Positions 22,005-33,623 are shown, counted from the first letter of the stretch. The stretch: DNA of 64,000 nucleotides from Dendrophyllia cribrosa (GCA_024195265.1 JAJLRJ010000002.1:18645694-18709693); one strand, 5' to 3'. The notes: generated from the letters alone by a model not told the origin. A program made the numbers and translations.

Positions 22005-22499
22005 TGTTGTATAATTGCGGAAACTCGTTTCTCAGTTTCTGATTCGTAAGAAAGTTACCCTCAAGGAGGCACAGTCTCTTACTGCCTCTTAATTTATTTT
22101 GCATACTCGGTCGTACAACCTGGTCGAGCTTTTCTGCGAAGGCTTATTGACCTAACTTTGGATATCCGATCTAAAGTTTCTGCTTTCCTTTTGATCTAAT
22201 TTCAATGGAAAGTCCTTTTTCTTGGGGGACACCTGGCGTTCTTCTCCCAAATTAAACCCGTTCACAGACGCCTCTGGTTTTGTGGCCGTTTTTGGGTCGC
22301 ACTGGTGATATGAGGAGAAGAACAAAACATCACGTCTTTTATACACATTCGACGCACTTACAATAACTTTAAAACAATCTAAACACTGTAAAACGCGGTA
22401 GTGTAATACATATTTCGCTCTTCGTGCCTCTTCAGTCGTCCGCCATATAAAATGTCAAAATTGTATTTTTACTGATAATGATCATGCCTGGTCGTCCAT

Positions 22500-23741
22500 G
22501 TCATCAATGAGTAAACCTGTAAGCATAAGGCTTTGACTGATTCTTTGTCCACATACTTGTGTCCATATCTTTAGATCACAATATAGTTTTCAAAGCCAAG
22601 CACATCCCAGAGACTCATAACAATATAGGTGATGCTCTGTCTCGCCTGCAGGTGCAAACGTTCACTAGACAGCTGGCTCAAACTGATATGGATCCCTTAT
22701 ACCTTATACCCATAGACATTCCCCTGTATCTGCAGCCTTAGGGTTCGGTTCTATAGTGGGTATATTTGCCAAGTCCAGCCTTCAACCTTCTTCAATTCCT
22801 ACCGTATAAGCGAGCTTGGAAGCATATACAAATGACGGGGTGCTCGTCGGAAATTTTCAAAAACACCCTTAAAGGTACCAGATAGGCGTGGCTCAAAATA
22901 ATTTTTACCCCTTTTACCAATTCTAAAACAACACATGTCTCAATACGCTAAAAGGTACCTCGTTAATTCTAACGGTGGTAATTTTAGATTTTAGTGATAC
23001 CAATCTACAAATTTTGACCCCTAAAAGGTACGACGAGCACCCTTGTCATTTTTATATGGGAGTCCCCCATCGGGGTTCTACCCATCTCCCCCCCATACAT
23101 TGGCTTTTTTTGTTGCCTATATGTATGATAAACACGATGCTCCATCTACATTTAGTCCCTATGTTTCTGCTTTAGGATGATACTCACCGATTTTTTCGGT
23201 TTTCCTGATCTGACGAAAGTCTTTGTTATAATTCAGATGCTCAAACGTTATGGTAAATTCCGATTCTTCACAGAATAATTGAGAGTTCATTTCAGCTAGC
23301 TATTTCTGGGCATCAGTGCTGTCAATTTCAAGCTATGTGCGTAATAGCCTTTTACGCTTTCTTATGAATTAGTGAAATTACTTCCAATTCCCTTTAGGAT
23401 GCTGGTGTTCCTTTACATGTTCATCAGCTGGTCAAACTTGTTGATAATTCAAAACAGGTGGTTGCTTTGAAGGTTGTTTTCGGTAATTTTAAGCACAATT
23501 GTAATCAGCGTTCGGTAACAGTTCAGTGTTTTACACCTCCTTCACAGATCTGCTGACTCTTTCATTGCGTCATGCGGTCTCAACCCTGCCTTTTACAAAG
23601 TTCATAGTTTTTCTATTGTGGCTGCATCTTTCGCTGCAGATCGGGGAATGTCTAACGCAAAGACAAGGACTTTGGATCGTTGGCAGTCAAATGCCTTCCT
23701 CAAGTGTATCAGAATACATTCGCTGTCAACATCAATAATTC
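22500..23741 (+). pseudogene. DIRS/Ngaro-like retrotransposon remnant (RNase H end and tyrosine recombinase end)
   Basis: At about 22559-22741 the frame reads KHIPETHNNIGDALSRLQVQ, matching the end of the RNase H domain in tyrosine-recombinase retrotransposons. At 23573-23741 another frame reads GLNPAFYKVHSFSIVAAS, AADRGMSNAK and RWQSNAFLKCIRI, matching the C-terminus of their recombinase. The catalytic Arg of the usual HSFR motif is Ser, and the catalytic Tyr of the usual YIRI is Cys. A TIR element (22831-23050) separates the two parts. The remnant is dead. The order RNase H then recombinase is right for this class. Confidence 0.75.
22831..23050. mobile_element. MITE inserted in the DIRS-like remnant
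   Basis: Inverted ends AATGACGGGGTGCTCGTCG and CGACGAGCACCCTTGTCATT enclose 220 bp with no gene. It lies between the RNase H and recombinase parts of the retroelement. Confidence 0.65.
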
Positions 23742-23869
23742 ATTTTTTTTTTCATTCATTTCATTTTTTTGTTTACTCCAAACCTTTACAGATGTTAATA
23801 ATTAAACTAAATCACATTATATTAGGAAGGAATTCAATTCATGCATTGCTTGCTGGGGAAGCAGTGTAT

Positions 23870-24210
23870 ACGACAACAGAAATTGATGGGGCTGATTAGC
23901 AAGGGCAGCAGTACCCAATCAGTCTTCCCCACATAATTTTAGTCTCCTTAATCATTAAAATTGTATGTTTACCACCCAGGGTAAGAGGACAGATTTGCAG
24001 TGGCAGCTGTTTCCTCACTGAAGGTTTAATTAATGCAAGTACCAGTTTTAGACATTTTTTCATATCTCTTTAGTGTAAGGAAAAACAGGCATTGATTCAG
24101 TGGGCTGATTACAAAGGGCAGCAGTTCCACCAATTTTTCTATGGTCACATTAAAGGGATTTCAGGGTGTTGGTTAGCAAGGACGACAGTACCCTATTTGA
24201 CTATGCAATT
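23870..24210. repeat. Three short direct repeats, 3' region of the DIRS-like element
   Basis: GGGCTGATTAGCAAGGGCAG near 23888 recurs in altered form near 24102 (GGGCTGATTACAAAGGGCAG) and 24166 (GGTGTTGGTTAGCAAGGACG). Each is followed by CAGTACC or CAGTTCC. They may belong to the 3' terminal region of the retroelement. The rest to about 24,610 shows nothing I can name. Confidence 0.4.
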
Positions 24211-24618
24211 TATTCATCCCCTTTGTTTCTAGATGTTAACAATTCCTTAGTTCTTGTTACTTGTCGTTTGTATAGTTGTTATAACTGATTTGCAAGGTCA
24301 GTAGTTTGCATTTCGTATTTCTTTAGCTTAAGTAATTTTATTATAGGATTTCATTTCTCTTGGGTGGAGCTGCATGATTGGTATCATGCCGTTTTTTCTG
24401 TTTTTATGCCCTCACCTTTACTGGACGGAATATTTCTTTCCAGAATCAAAGAATTTTTGTAATAATTGATTCAGTCTACTTATTGATTAAACCGGCTTTG
24501 GGCCTTTGCACTCGGCCATTTTTACTCCAGAACAATTTACATATTTGTTGTGATTTTTAGCGCCCAGTAAACGAGCGCGGGCAATGCAGTCCAACGATTT
24601 ACTAAGCAGCTAAGCTAA

Positions 24619-24863
24619 TGCCCCATTCACACCAATGGTTAAACATGTTTAAATGTTGTTTAGTTTAACTACGTTTTAGTCTCTATCTTGAACGTTTTGA
24701 AATGTATATGACTCAAACTACCTGGAATGGTAATAAAGTCAATAAAGTTTCTTTTAGTAAAGATTTCACTCCAAATATTACGGGAGGTTAGGAGGTATTT
24801 TTCTAAACCTGTTTTAAACTAAACAACATTTAAACATGTTTAAGCGTTGGTGTGAATGGGGTA
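24619..24863. mobile_element. Harbinger-like MITE
   Basis: Termini TGCCCCATTCACACCAATGG and GTTGGTGTGAATGGGGTA are inverted matches extending through TTAAACATGTTTAAATGTTG. TAA lies at both edges (24616-24618 and 24864-24866), typical of PIF/Harbinger. Confidence 0.65.
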
Positions 24864-25446
24864 TAAGCAGGGCAAGGGACTGAGAACAACATTAATGAAG
24901 ATTGTAAATCCAGACGCTTTTGGGCTTAGCCCTTCACCAGTGGACTGGCTCCTTTACATGTGAATGTGTGCGCCCAAAACAAATTCCTTTAATTCCCAAG
25001 ACTATCAATTTGCACACCAGATAGTTCCATTGGATTATTTTAGTCAAAGTCATTTGCCTGAAGGTTAGATGCTATAATTAAAATTATAATAAATAGCTTG
25101 GTATTTATTCCACTGTTAAAGTCAGAATTATCACTTCCTTTGGGAAATATATGATAATAGGAAATAACGTCATGTTAAGAAGCAGCGATTTATTGTGTGA
25201 CTAAAAACGACATCTGAAAACAAGTACATAGTTATGAAACAGTTTTCTCACGCTCCTGCTGGAAGCGAAAAATACTGTTCTGTGTTCATTGTTATATGAT
25301 ATTTATTAGAGAAAACTTACCGCGATGACCAATCGGTGCTTCATGCTTCAGGGCGTTAAAATGCCGACCGTAATTTTTTAACATTAATCTGATTGTAATC
25401 ACCTTTTCAATCAATAGTTTGCACATCTTGAAAATGTTAGCATCTA

Positions 25447-25650
25447 CAGTCGAACCTCTCCTTACGGACACCTCTCTATTACGGACAGTTTCCTATTTCC
25501 CGACAAAATTCTCACATATTTTCTTTAAAAAAAACCCCTCTATAATACGGACCCTCTCTAATACGGACAACGGACACTAAATCTCGGTCCCAGAGAGCAA
25601 ATTCATATAAGCTTAACCTCTTTATTACGGACACTCCGGTGATCAGGTGA
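25447..25650. mobile_element. End of a pogo/Tc1-like element
   Basis: TACAGTCGAACCTCTCC opens a stretch of repeated TACGGACACTC-type motifs. The same terminus occurs complete with its partner at 42289-42495. Here the other end is not found, so this is a fragment. Confidence 0.45.
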
Positions 25651-25857
25651 TGATAGTTTGAGTAAGTAATACAATTTTCTGTTTGTGGTTACAAACATAA
25701 AATTATATCGAAAGACGTTTTCAGAATTGTACTTTATATTACTTTTTCACATGCAGTATTGCGTTGTAGTTCGTTTCATTTAAAACAGTGATTCGTATAC
25801 CTTATGTAGCTGAGAGTTTTACAATGTAGTACACTACTGATAGACACAGCCTAGTCC

Positions 25858-25923
25858 CTAGGCGTTCTCTCTTGCCCCGTTGTCCGCGCGAAGTCTGGGA
25901 CGGAGTGGACGAGAGAACGCCTA
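25858..25923. repeat. Small hairpin repeat
   Basis: CTAGGCGTTCTCTC and GAGAGAACGCCTAG are perfect inverted matches around a GC-rich loop. Probably a small foldback element. Confidence 0.55.
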
Positions 25924-26012
25924 GCCAAAATACCCCTGATTTCAGCGCAAAAAAACCTCCTGGTTGGTTTCTACTAGTTTTAACATCTTATTTTGCAAAA
26001 GCTGCTCCCCGA

Positions 26013-26757
26013 TGGAATATAATCCAATCATGGAGGTAAGTTCTAACTTTGTGGCATAACTTTTTTAAGTTATGTTATTTTGCTCATCGTTGCTTTCCGT
26101 TCGAATTTCTTTCCCGTACAAGCTGCGTTGAAATCTGCAATGCAAAACATAACACAAGCTTATAAATTTTTGTAGACTCGGAGTGGGAGTCCGATTGCGA
26201 TGTGGAGCTTTCTACGTATCCTTTGTGTGGTGGCCTGAAAGGTATTTTGTCATGATTGATTGTAATACACGATATCTAAATATTTCAGAGTTGTTTACGG
26301 TGTTACTGTAACATTTTATAAATTTTCAGGATGTTCGCCTCATCGAAAACTGTTTTGTCCTGTAGCAGAAGACTCCACCGCCATCATCACCAAGGACACC
26401 GTCATCATCACCAACAGCGAAGGCCGGCAGGAAATAGACATTGAAGAAGCTAGGTACTAGACTTCTTCGAATCTTAAAGTTACATTTACTATAATATATA
26501 ATTGTTTTGTTTTTCAAAGAGGTGAAGAAGTGAGTTGTAGACTGAAAATAAAGTGATTTTTAGGGCAAAGATTTGTTGTGTTAGGTTATGATAATATTTC
26601 TTTGCTCAATGTGTGCTGTACTTTTACGGTGGTAAACATTTAATAATTTTGCAGGATGTTCTCCTCGTCCTAAATTTATTTGTTCTGGCAAAAGGACATT
26701 ACCAAACAGTCCATCAGTGAAGACTAACCGGCAGAAGAGATTGAAGCAGCTAGATAG
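26013..26757 (+). CDS. Candidate small exons of an unknown gene, possibly degenerate
   Basis: A short frame MEYNPIME ends at a GTAAGT donor near 26037. An exon at about 26175-26241 (SEWESDCDVELSTYPLCGGLK) joins in phase with one at 26330-26456 (CSPHRKLFCPVAEDS...GRQEIDIEEA). A third exon at 26655-26756 (CSPRPKFICSGKRTLPN) also begins with GATGTTC after TTTGCAG and looks like a diverged duplicate of the second. The first-to-second phase does not fit and the two duplicates cannot both be used in line, so they are alternatives or one is dead. No family recognised. Confidence 0.3.
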
Positions 26758-27059
26758 GTACAGCTGTACAATGTATTCATTTTCTAAAATTTCTTTACAT
26801 CACTGGTTTTAATACACTGAGGATAAGTCCAGCAATACCCAATCTTTCAGCTATATGTAAAATTCCAAATATTTCACTATTGTCATTGATACACAGTAAT
26901 TTTAAACAAGGGAACCTTTACAGCATAAAAAACCTCATCCTAAATCTATGTATCAGTTTGTTTTTTTATTTCAGTGGCTAGTAATTGTATAAAGACTCTT
27001 TTTGTATATCAAATTTTCTTGAATCTTTTACATTTTTTTCCAGATCAAAGTTTACTCCA

Positions 27060-27460
27060 GGGTGCAGTGCAATTGTTGCAGTCAAGAGCAGCATTGGAAC
27101 TGATGGAAATAAAAGTCTGAGCCTTCCCAGTCCTAAATAGGAATCTCGAAATTGGTGTCCCCACTTGCCAACACAGTGGCATTCATCAATTACAAACAAT
27201 AACAACTTTTTACTAGAGCACAGGGTAATCAAAATATCCAGCAGAACCTTGTTGTCTGAAATCATCTCTGCATTTACCAAAAGGACCTTGATTGAACAGC
27301 TAGTTTGCTTTAGTGAATAAAAAAGCCCTTGCTTTTCTGAGTCTTGTAGTTCTCCATGTAGTCCAGCAGCCAACAAACCATGCTTTTTACATCGGAAAAC
27401 TTGGTTACAGATAAGGGAATTTAGTGGGGTTATTACAACAGTAGGACATTTCTCTTTTCC
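27060..27460 (-). pseudogene. RecQ-like DEAH-box helicase fragment
   Basis: The minus strand reads VVITPLNSLICNQV (motif Ia-like), LLFVIDECHCVGKWGHQFR (motif II with DECH and the RecQ-type W-G-H-x-F-R) and MLLLTAT (motif III). These are the middle of the first helicase lobe of RecQ-type 3'-5' DNA helicases. The Walker A motif and the second lobe are missing from the window, and the frame's first codon is TTG, so this is one exon or a fragment. Such fragments are common in transposon-rich DNA. A working gene would need exons that I do not see. Confidence 0.65.
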
Positions 27461-27948
27461 TCTCTCCCTGGCGTGTCTCGATCGAGTCTCGCGATTGGAA
27501 GCGCTTCGCGCTTGCCCACGACAAAGTGCCTGTTGTGCAATTTTGTTAAGGTATTGGGGACAGTCATGGCAAAAATTCAAAGGTTTTAGTAGAATTCAAG
27601 TTAGAAATTACTTAGCGTCTGTTTTTGCTTTGCTCAAAGTTGACGATGTTGAAATTTGGGGCCTTTAATTTGAAAACAATTTTTCTCTTCGACACTCGAT
27701 CGTCCGTAATTTTACGGCGACCAATCGCATTAAAATGTGAGGCAATGTGTACGGAAAACAGTAGACTTGCCACAAGTCGACCTCACGAGTTTCACAGTAA
27801 AGCGAGCGAAGTCGCGAGAGGTCGACTTGTCTCGCTTGCAGGGTTTTCATTTGCGTTTCGCGCCAAAAATGGGAGTGGCGTGACTTGGCAACTGGTGTCT
27901 CAGATTACATTTGCGAGTCCTTGACTTGACGTATTGATTTTTTTCAAA

Positions 27949-28881
27949 TAAAATCCTTCGTCTTATATTTATGGCCCGCCGGCCGCTTCGCGACCTCAAA
28001 AGCTCGCTTTGCTCGCTTAACTGTGAAACTCGTGAGGTTGACTTGTGGCAAGTCCAGTATTGATTCAACTTCGACCAAAACAATCGAACGTGTGTGCGTT
28101 TCGCCTGCATCGAAAGATCAAATTTGTTTACTTTGTGCAAAAGTTATCACAATTTTAACAAGGATTTCAAACAAAAATTAACGACATCGAGCGAGCGAAT
28201 AAAACCCAAAACTTGTTTAAATCTCAAGTTGATAGTTGGAAAGGAGATCTCCAGTGACGAAGGTTATTTGACAAACATCTTGTGTCGAAACTGTGCAGAC
28301 AGAAACGAAACCCCAGTTCGGAAGCTTCATGAAGTCAGAGAAAGCTTCGAATCGTCAAGGAAGGCCATCGCAGCAGAGAAAGGAGGGATAACTTCCGTAA
28401 AAAGGCTAGCACGCACTCTAGATCCCGATCTAGATCGTGATAAGCACGGGCGATGAAGAAATTCGCAGCAACAAGAGAGCGCTGTTTGTAGCGAGTGATG
28501 ATCGCTCTTCGACCGGCACTTCGACCGCGGCGCTACGATCCAGAGAGGCAACAACACAAGTGGACTTTAGGGATTTCCATGAGGAAGAGAGCATTTTACA
28601 CACTTGATTGGCTTGAAAAAAATTATTCATGGTTATGATTTGCCAGGAAAAACCGGACTCGAAAGATTTATCTTCAGCAAACTTGAGAATCGCTCGAGCT
28701 ACAAGCGCAAGCAAGTCACGTTTCATTGCGCCTAATACGTTGTGATTGACAGTTCTGTCCCAAGGACTACTCTGATTGGTCTAATCGCAGCGACCCGTTT
28801 TTGGCTCGCTAAAAATGGCGCCAATCAAGTGTGAAAAGTCCCTCGTCCGGCGGGCTATAAATATAAGACGAGGGACTTTAT
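27949..28881. mobile_element. TIR element containing a zinc-finger-like fragment
   Basis: Inverted ends of about 30 bp: TCGTCTTATATTTATGGCCC near 27958 pairs with GGGCTATAAATATAAGACGA near 28853. Inside are GC-rich CTCGCTTTGCTCGC-type motifs and a cysteine-rich reading frame. A separate inverted pair (CACAAGTCGACCTCACGAG near 27772 and CTCGTGAGGTTGACTTGTG near 28028) straddles its left end. Confidence 0.55.
28105..28456 (+). pseudogene. Cysteine-rich zinc-finger-associated-type fragment with a frameshift
   Basis: One frame opens DQICLLCAKVIT, a CxxC pair. A one-base shift then leads to NFNKDFKQKLTTSSER, EGYLTNILCRNCADRN (a second CxxC) and a basic tail to a TGA at 28456. Two CxxC pairs about 50 residues apart resemble zinc-finger-associated domains. 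Neither frame has an ATG in good context. The shift and the location inside a TIR element suggest a broken transposon-borne gene. Confidence 0.35.
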
Positions 28882-29004
28882 TGAAAGTCTAGGAAAACAG
28901 GTTTGTTTTTACAACCTCCTGGAATGTCTGGCGTCTTCATATTTCTACCAATACACTTTTAAAACAATATCCCGCCAGCGGCAAAGGCTTTGGAAATGAA
29001 AGCA

Positions 29005-29047
29005 GTAATAATAATAATTATAATAATAATAATAATAATAATAATAA
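29005..29047. repeat. (AAT)n microsatellite
   Basis: About 14 AAT units with one interruption. It accounts for the tyrosine-rich open frame on the minus strand. Confidence 0.9.
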
Positions 29048-30473
29048 TCTTTATACAGGGAGCTCACTTCACTATTATAGTGGTATTCTGTGAGGCCATG
29101 TGTAAATAAAAATAAAATAAAGTAATGGTTAAAAGCCAACTAAGTTAAAAATATTAAAAACTACAAAATTATGCTAAGAATTATATATAATACACTAAAA
29201 GCTATAAAAACATAGATCAAACTTCAACTTAGAATTCTCTTTGAATTCCCGCCATGTTTGTCCCAAATATAACCATTGCTTGAAATGACTCATTTATTAC
29301 TTCCTATTTAGTCAACACCTCGTTACTTTTTTCGGTATATTAAGAGAAAATGAGGTATTTTGGAAATATCTATGCTTTCAAGAATGGATATTGATGGACA
29401 CCGTTCAACTCTACAAACTTGTCAAATGTGATGAAAAAAGGAACTCTTTTTGAGGGCTCTGCTATGCTTTATAATTACATGTATCACAGGCGGCCCAAGC
29501 TCACTTTTTGATAACCGGGACGACGTGACCCTTGCTTTATGAACGGTATTTTGTTACAAAGACTCGTTTTATAAAGGTTTGTATGGGAACGCAACGGTTT
29601 TGCATCAAAACATAAAAATTCGAATGTTATGTAAATAAAATTGACTTACCTTGTTCCTGTGTTGCATTCTTTGTTATTTGCCTGCTCCTCGGGGAGATTT
29701 AGCGCGATTTCGGCGAGTTATCGTTATTTCGGTGTTCCACTGCTAATAGGCCGAACACTGATTTCCGGGGTGCCCGCCGATCGAAGCGAATAAATCCTCT
29801 GAAAATAACCCTGTCGACTCAATTCCTCCGCAGAATCAAAGAAGAGATGTTGAAGTTCCATGTCAGTTCACTTAACACGCAAATCTGCCCTCAAACGCCT
29901 TCGCTACGAAAGATTTATTTCGAGATTGCTTCCCCTCACAAATTCGAAATAGCCGCGTCGAAACCGTCGTGTTTAGTTTCACGGTTTGCATAGTATGTTG
30001 GGTAACTATAATTAGCCCGACGGGGGTGGACAGCATCAATTTGTCGACAACCAAACCAAAATGCTCCACGGGTCCCCTTGTGCCACGAGAAAATTTCGAA
30101 GCCATTACAATCGAGCAAACTTGCGAGGTGCGAACGTGTGCGAACGTCAATTTCTATAGGCAAAGTTCGCGTTCACAAGCACAAAATAAAAAACACAACA
30201 ATGTTCTTACATCGTGAAGCAAAAGAACTGATACTTTATGCTATCACATGGCGCTTAGAAATTTTTTCCCACGAAGTATGCCGACTTCGCTGCAATGGGT
30301 TTCCTCTGAGTTTATGAAAGATCCCCGGGGGGGGGGCACTCCCAAAAATTTGGGTAGGGGTGTGCCGCTGAGTATCTGAAACCCTGACGCTGTTCCAGAC
30401 ATAATAATATACATACAAAAATTTCTGCATTCTGATTGGCTGAGAGAATGTCAATTAATCCCAAACAGTGCAG

Positions 30474-30526
30474 AAAGTTGAAATTGAGTGCAAAAAGGTG
30501 AAATTGAGTGCAAAAAGTTGAAATTA
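30474..30526. repeat. 20-bp tandem repeat
   Basis: AAAGTTGAAATTGAGTGC is repeated two and a half times with G/T variation. Confidence 0.75.
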
Positions 30527-31467
30527 AAATGATTGACAGTTAGGATAGCTGAACAGATTTCGAGCCATGCAGAAACAAAATGGCGGACACAAATTAAACA
30601 AGATTCAAACAGTATAACGGAATTTTAATAGAAAGTCTTGAAAGAAAACTGATTCAAAATACGAAAACAGACAAAAGTTCCAATTACTGAGAAATACTAG
30701 GAGATTTGAGAAAAAAGGACACGAGTACAAGTCAACAAAGAAAACGAAGCGGAGAATCAATGAGGCGCCTAGTACGAAAACCCGTGATGAATTTTACGCT
30801 GGAGTTAAAACAAATGCTAACCTAAGAATCTAATTAAACAATATAATTACAATAGACAATAACTGTTTACGTTTAAAATAGAAAGAATAAACTGTTCAAG
30901 TATCGGGAGTTAAGGAGCTGCCAAAGTGGTTTAAAGGCCTCTAGCTTGAAAGAAATGTCCCCCCATTACAACAAGAAAGCAAAAAGGCGCCATAAAAGCG
31001 TCTAAATCTAACCTCGGTAATGTCCTGTGGAGCAAATGAACTCAGACCTGTGATTAAACATTCTCCTGTGCTGACAAAAAACCGTTTGGAAGCTTTCACC
31101 TCGTTGTTTTAGCTTTCAAAGTCGTCAAGAACGTTGACTGAAGACTTTTCCGATCCGGCGTAAATAACTGAATAAACAAAACGGCGGCAGCGTACGTCGA
31201 AACCTTTCAACAATACCAGTCTGCGGATAAGAGCAAAACCATGGCGACGTCTATGTTTTGCTTCGTTCTTTTACAAAGTTTCTAACAGTGGCTAAGAAAG
31301 ACGAAAAACTTGTGATGCAGTTCTTGTAGAGAGTGCATGAATATTCACGCATGAATTCACCTGTCAAAAATTCGACCAATCTGAAGTGGAGTAATCGAAG
31401 CGTGGCAAAGTGAATTTTTGTAACGAAAACAATCGCAGCGTGACAGAAATTTTTGCATGTATATTAT

Positions 31468-31637
31468 TAACAAGTAATCACATGATTATTCTCGTGCAAT
31501 TTGGAATAAATGAACACTCGTAAATTTTTCAAAGACCACAAATTGCACTCGCCGAAGCGGCTCGTGCAATTTGTAGTCTTTGAAAAATTTACTCGTGCTC
31601 ATTTATTCCAAATTGCACTCGAAATCATGTGATTACC
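31468..31637. repeat. Long hairpin
   Basis: AAGTAATCACATGATTATTC and the following GTGCAATTTGGAATAAATG pair with CATTTATTCCAAATTGCAC and ATCATGTGATTACC. The centre CGCCGAAGCGG is near 31,555. The arms are about 80 bp with few mismatches. Confidence 0.75.
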
Positions 31638-31649
31638 TATACAAATAAG

Positions 31650-32055
31650 GGTAATTTTGCAACCCTGTTCCAGACAAACTGGCAAAAAAAGATACCCTGT
31701 TCCAGACAAACCACAAAAATAGGTACCCTGTTCCAGACAAACCACGAAAATAGGTACCCTGTTCCAGACTAGAAGAAATAAAAATGTAAAGCTCTGTTCA
31801 TGACTGTTATTGTTGCACATTTATTCATTCTAGACCATGCTTTTATCAAGCGTTTACCTTAGAATGTACTCTAGTTGGGCAAATGCCATCAGTACTGGCA
31901 AACAACAACTGATTTGAACGTGAGTAATCAAGGCTGAAAAAATCGACCCTGTTCCAGAGCCAAAGTAGTAGTAAACTCTACCCTGTACCCACCCTGTTCC
32001 AGACTAGAAACAGTGATTTGTATACCCTGTTTCAGACTCAGAGAGACAAAAGCCA
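31650..32055. repeat. ACCCTGTTCCAGAC minisatellite
   Basis: At least seven copies or variants of CCCTGTTCCAGAC, partly spaced by AAACCACAAAAATAGGT (about 31-bp period at 31662-31770). The repeat explains the open frame on the minus strand here. Confidence 0.8.
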
Positions 32056-32166
32056 TACCCTGTTGAGCGGCACATCCCCGTATAGCCCATATATGGGAGT
32101 GCCCCCCCCCCTCCCCCCCCGGGGAAGGATCTTACTTTTGTAAGGGACGGACCATTTAATTTTTGT

Positions 32167-32192
32167 GGGGGGGGGGGGGGGGGGGGGGGGGG
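32167..32192. repeat. Poly-G tract
   Basis: About 26 uninterrupted G, after AGGGACGGACCATTTAATTT. A near-identical leader at 11715 precedes a poly-C region within 120 bp, so this homopolymer may be part of a repeat family. Confidence 0.9.
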
Positions 32193-33623
32193 CTGGGGAG
32201 GGGTTGGGCAATTACCAAAAAAAATTCCTGCAGAAGAAATTTAAGAGAAAAAAATCGTGCACAAGAAAGCACGTGAAACACATTTTAAGCCTTTTGGTAA
32301 AAAAAAATTCTTGCAAATAGTGATGCTGAAAAAAAAAACAATTCATACTCAGAATAACAAAGAATACAACACAGCAACAGGGTAAGTCAATTTTATTCAC
32401 ATAAAATTCGAATTTTTATGTTTTGATGCATAACCGTTGCGTTCCCATACAAACCTTTATAAATCGAACCTTTGTAACACAATACCGCTCATAAAGCAAG
32501 GGTCACGTCCCGGTTATCTAATAGTAAGCTTGGGCCACCTGTGCATGTATCAACCCGTTTGGACACCGGTACAGTTGGCCAACAACTACATGCGTGAATG
32601 CCAAGTGAATTTGCTATAATTATTACTAGAAATACGTGTCTCGCAGAACCTCGCGAAGCTCGGGGGAGCTAGGATGCACTGCAAAATTTTAGCGATGTGG
32701 GAGGGAGAGATGGAATTTCTGATTTAAATGGAAAGGTTGGGTTGCTTGCTGGCAATGGCCCCAAAATTTAAAGTTGAGACATTTTCGTTCCAGTCTCTTC
32801 CATTTAACTTGTACTTTGTGCCCTGTCTTCCTAAAATAAAATAAATGGGAGCTGGTGCTGGTCAGTTTTGGGTTTTGAGCTGTGGGTCGCTGTAACTGCT
32901 ATGGGACTGTGTCGGTACCAAACGATCCTCAGGCCCTTCCTCCCCCCCCCCCCCCCCCCCCCCCACCCCAATTTTTGTCTAAAGGAAAATTGGTCTGAAA
33001 GTGGATGTATAAGTGCTGTTGTGGACATGGGTTCAGGACAATATGCAGTGGTATTCTGTTTATTTTGATTGTCTCAATTAAATTCCATTTTTAAAGATTG
33101 TGAGTGCTATCTCCCAAATTAACCTGTTCCCTTTAGATACTGCTATAGTTTTTGTTCTATATACTGGGTATCAAATAATTGGTAACCCAATCCTGTATTT
33201 GCTTGAATGGTTGAGATCACAGGAGGTTACTATGTTGATGTACATTCTCCTTACTGGTGTCAATACAGTTCACATAGCCATATAACTATAGTGAATTTGT
33301 AACTCTTGTTGAAGGTGATGAGGTTCTCAATTTGCATAATCTATGTACTTGCTCGTACACTGATATTGTGAGGAGATTTAAAATACTGATCACTGTTCCA
33401 ATAATAAATGTGAAGCAGTAATGTTGATGTGTCATGTGTTTACCTACATGTATACAGTTGCTACACATTAGCTGGCCATGATTGCTAACAGAAAATTATT
33501 TTTTCCTAACAAAATGTTTTTATCCAAATTGTAAACAGAAATTCTCCTTACTAAACCATTGGAATGTTATTTCTTATTGAACTATTTTATGAAGAATGCT
33601 GTAAACTCAAGATACCGTATATG

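Larger units (their letters stand above)
20820..22465. repeat. Long tandem repeat unit, copy B
   Basis: Same unit as 19267-20655, with a 243-bp insertion at 21153-21395 and small indels. The 3' end again reads GCCATATAAAATGTCAAAATTG. It carries the second tRNA-like segment. Confidence 0.8.
30326..32130. mobile_element. Nested element with GATCC...GGGG...GTGCCGCT ends
   Basis: The left end has GGGGGGGCACTCCCAAAAAT and GTGTGCCGCT. The right end is its inverse, AGCGGCACATCCCC followed by GGGAGTGCCCCC. The interior holds several copies of ACCCTGTTCCAGAC and a long hairpin. No coding frame is convincing. Confidence 0.6.
29485..32543. mobile_element. 3.06-kb DNA transposon with 195-bp inverted ends
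   Basis: The left arm starts CACAGGCGGCCCAAGCT and the right arm ends AGCTTGGGCCACCTGTG. The arms match for about 195 bp, through the stretch around AACGCAACGGTTTTGCATC. CATGTAT is duplicated exactly outside both ends (29478-29484 and 32544-32550). No transposase was recognised. A minus-strand open frame at 29872-30105 beginning MASKFSRGTRG has no assignable family. A second element, 30326-32130, sits inside. Confidence 0.75.

Noticed and set aside
27625..28140. Open frames on both strands near 27.6-28.1 kb
   Set aside because: They lie over inverted repeat arms (CACAAGTCGACCTCACGAG and its inverse) and show no conserved motif.
28945..29139. Tyr-rich minus-strand frame
   Set aside because: It is a translation of the (AAT)n microsatellite.
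31599..31820. 73-codon minus-strand frame with repeated VCLEQG
   Set aside because: It is a translation of the CCCTGTTCCAGAC minisatellite.
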